From Ignavibacteriota bacterium (GTDB lineage Bacteria; Bacteroidota; Ignavibacteria; UBA10030), in contig JAKEEG010000049.1 in NCBI GenBank assembly GCA_022616555.1, positions 30,464-94,463 of the forward strand: a DNA stretch of 64,000 bases, read 5' to 3'. Below the pieces are notes generated by a model. The model made no database searches and was not told the origin of the DNA. It worked only from the letters and a program-made list of their open reading frames with translations. Made by a program: the position numbers and the translations under genes. Shown here in pieces: positions 63,138 through 64,000 of this stretch. Position 1 is the stretch's first letter. Each line of letters opens with the position of its first letter.

Positions 63138-64000
63138 ATGAATATTCTTTTTATTGATACTAATATGTATCTGCGTTTCTTTGACAGCAGTCAACCAGAA
63201 TACAAAAAACTCCTAAAGACTGTTGTCGAACTTAAAGACCAAATATTTATATCTGAGCAAATTGTCGCCGAGGTTAACCGCAATAAATTGGCCGTGTTCG
63301 AGAGAAGTTGTGGTGACAATTTGACTGACAATGAGCTTAGAACAAGACATCTTCCAGAACACTTTGATTCAAAAACGGATAACGCAATTTCGGACTGGAA
63401 TAAAAGTCGAAAGGAACTTCAGGAACAGTCGGAGAAGTTAATTGACAAACAGAATGAAATATTTAGAACTATTTTAAATCAAATCTCGACTTCTTCAGAT
63501 GAAGTGAGTAAATCACTTGCACCATTATTTTCTTTGGCGCAAAAACCATCAAACGTGGAACTAGAACAGGCAAAGGCTCGAAAACTGCTAGGCAATCCGC
63601 CGGGTAAACCCCAAGATCCACTTGGTGATCAAATTACATGGGAACAATTTCTAAATCGAATTTCTACTGCAACTGCTATTTGGATAGCTTCGGGTGACTA
63701 TGACTACCTTACTACTTATAAGAATCAATGCTATCTCAATGCGTTTCTACATGCTGAAATAATTGGCAAGTCCAAGAATAAGCCAAAGATTTATTGTTTT
63801 AATAGACTCTCGGAATGTCTTAAGCACCTCAATAAGGCATCGCCTAGAGAGCTTACGAGTCTACCAAAGGATGATGAACTAAAAGAGATATCCAAATTGG
63901 ATGATCTTCCCCCGATTTTGCGGACACAGAGAAAAGCCACTATCTTGGTGGCAGAAGGAGGTCCGCAATGGAAAGAGTCAAGAAACGGAATCAGTATGAC
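63138..64000 (+). CDS. PIN-domain protein (DUF4935-like), 3' end cut by window
   Basis: 287 codons open to the window edge. The start MNILFIDTNMYLRFF has the PIN Asp at residue 7. IFISEQIVAEVNRNK supplies the conserved Glu, DPLGDQITWEQF the third acid, and IASGDYDYL the last Asp. The long helical insert (about 60-150) between the second and third acidic blocks is typical of DUF4935-type PIN proteins rather than short VapC toxins. It is probably a metal-dependent RNase. No antitoxin-like gene precedes it. AT-rich compared with the glucan genes. Confidence 0.75.
   Translation, partial: MNILFIDTNMYLRFFDSSQPEYKKLLKTVVELKDQIFISEQIVAEVNRNKLAVFERSCGDNLTDNELRTRHLPEHFDSKTDNAISDWNKSRKELQEQSEKLIDKQNEIFRTILNQISTSSDEVSKSLAPLFSLAQKPSNVELEQAKARKLLGNPPGKPQDPLGDQITWEQFLNRISTATAIWIASGDYDYLTTYKNQCYLNAFLHAEIIGKSKNKPKIYCFNRLSECLKHLNKASPRELTSLPKDDELKEISKLDDLPPILRTQRKATILVAEGGPQWKESRNGISM

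Overview
The window looks like a chromosomal segment from the Bacteroidota/Chlorobiota/Ignavibacteriota side of the FCB group. Two secreted proteins end in the type IX secretion (T9SS) sorting domain with the NYPNPFNP signature, a PorV-family outer-membrane protein is present, and a TonB-dependent receptor carries an N-terminal carboxypeptidase-regulatory domain. Intergenic DNA is full of short palindromes and dispersed hairpin repeats. The placement is inferred from gene content only. No rRNA, tRNA, CRISPR array, transposase or integrase was seen.

Region 1 (1-8.15 kb): the end of a glycosyltransferase and a heparinase II/III-like lyase, then minus-strand genes: a membrane protein, an unusual histidine-kinase-like sensor with a CxxCH motif, a secreted M28 peptidase, and three small membrane-anchored proteins, two of them tandem pilin-like paralogues. 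Region 2 (8.4-14.3 kb): galK and galT, separated by 1.5 kb of repeat-rich DNA and each followed by a copy of a covarying hairpin element; then an HXXEE membrane protein and a metallophosphoesterase. Region 3 (14.3-30.2 kb): an exopolysaccharide/capsule cluster: tyrosine autokinase, short SLBB protein, flippase, two FkbM methyltransferases, a Wzy-like polymerase, two GT4 glycosyltransferases, UDP-sugar dehydrogenase, GDP-mannose 3,5-epimerase-like enzyme, initiating sugar-phosphate transferase and a Wzi-like barrel. Galactose activation by GalK/GalT could feed this cluster.

Region 4 (30.2-62.7 kb): an alpha-glucan (starch/maltodextrin) utilisation locus. A LacI-type regulator with a perfect operator in its leader is followed by a GH13 enzyme, a parvulin chaperone, a TonB-dependent receptor, a 1233-residue surface protein, a PorV protein and a four-module carbohydrate-binding T9SS protein. 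A convergent SGNH/TPR gene and a divergent SxtJ-carbamoyltransferase-DUF5989 set interrupt it. It then resumes with a T9SS-exported GH13 amylase, maltodextrin ABC transporter genes (binding lipoprotein, two permeases, and later the ATPase), a lipoprotein GH13, a GH57 4-alpha-glucanotransferase and, on the other strand, a GH97 alpha-glucosidase. Long glucans would be cut at the surface, imported through the TonB receptor, trimmed in the periplasm by GH13/GH97 and moved inward by the ABC transporter. No SusD homologue is visible. The window ends in a truncated PIN-domain gene in AT-rich DNA.
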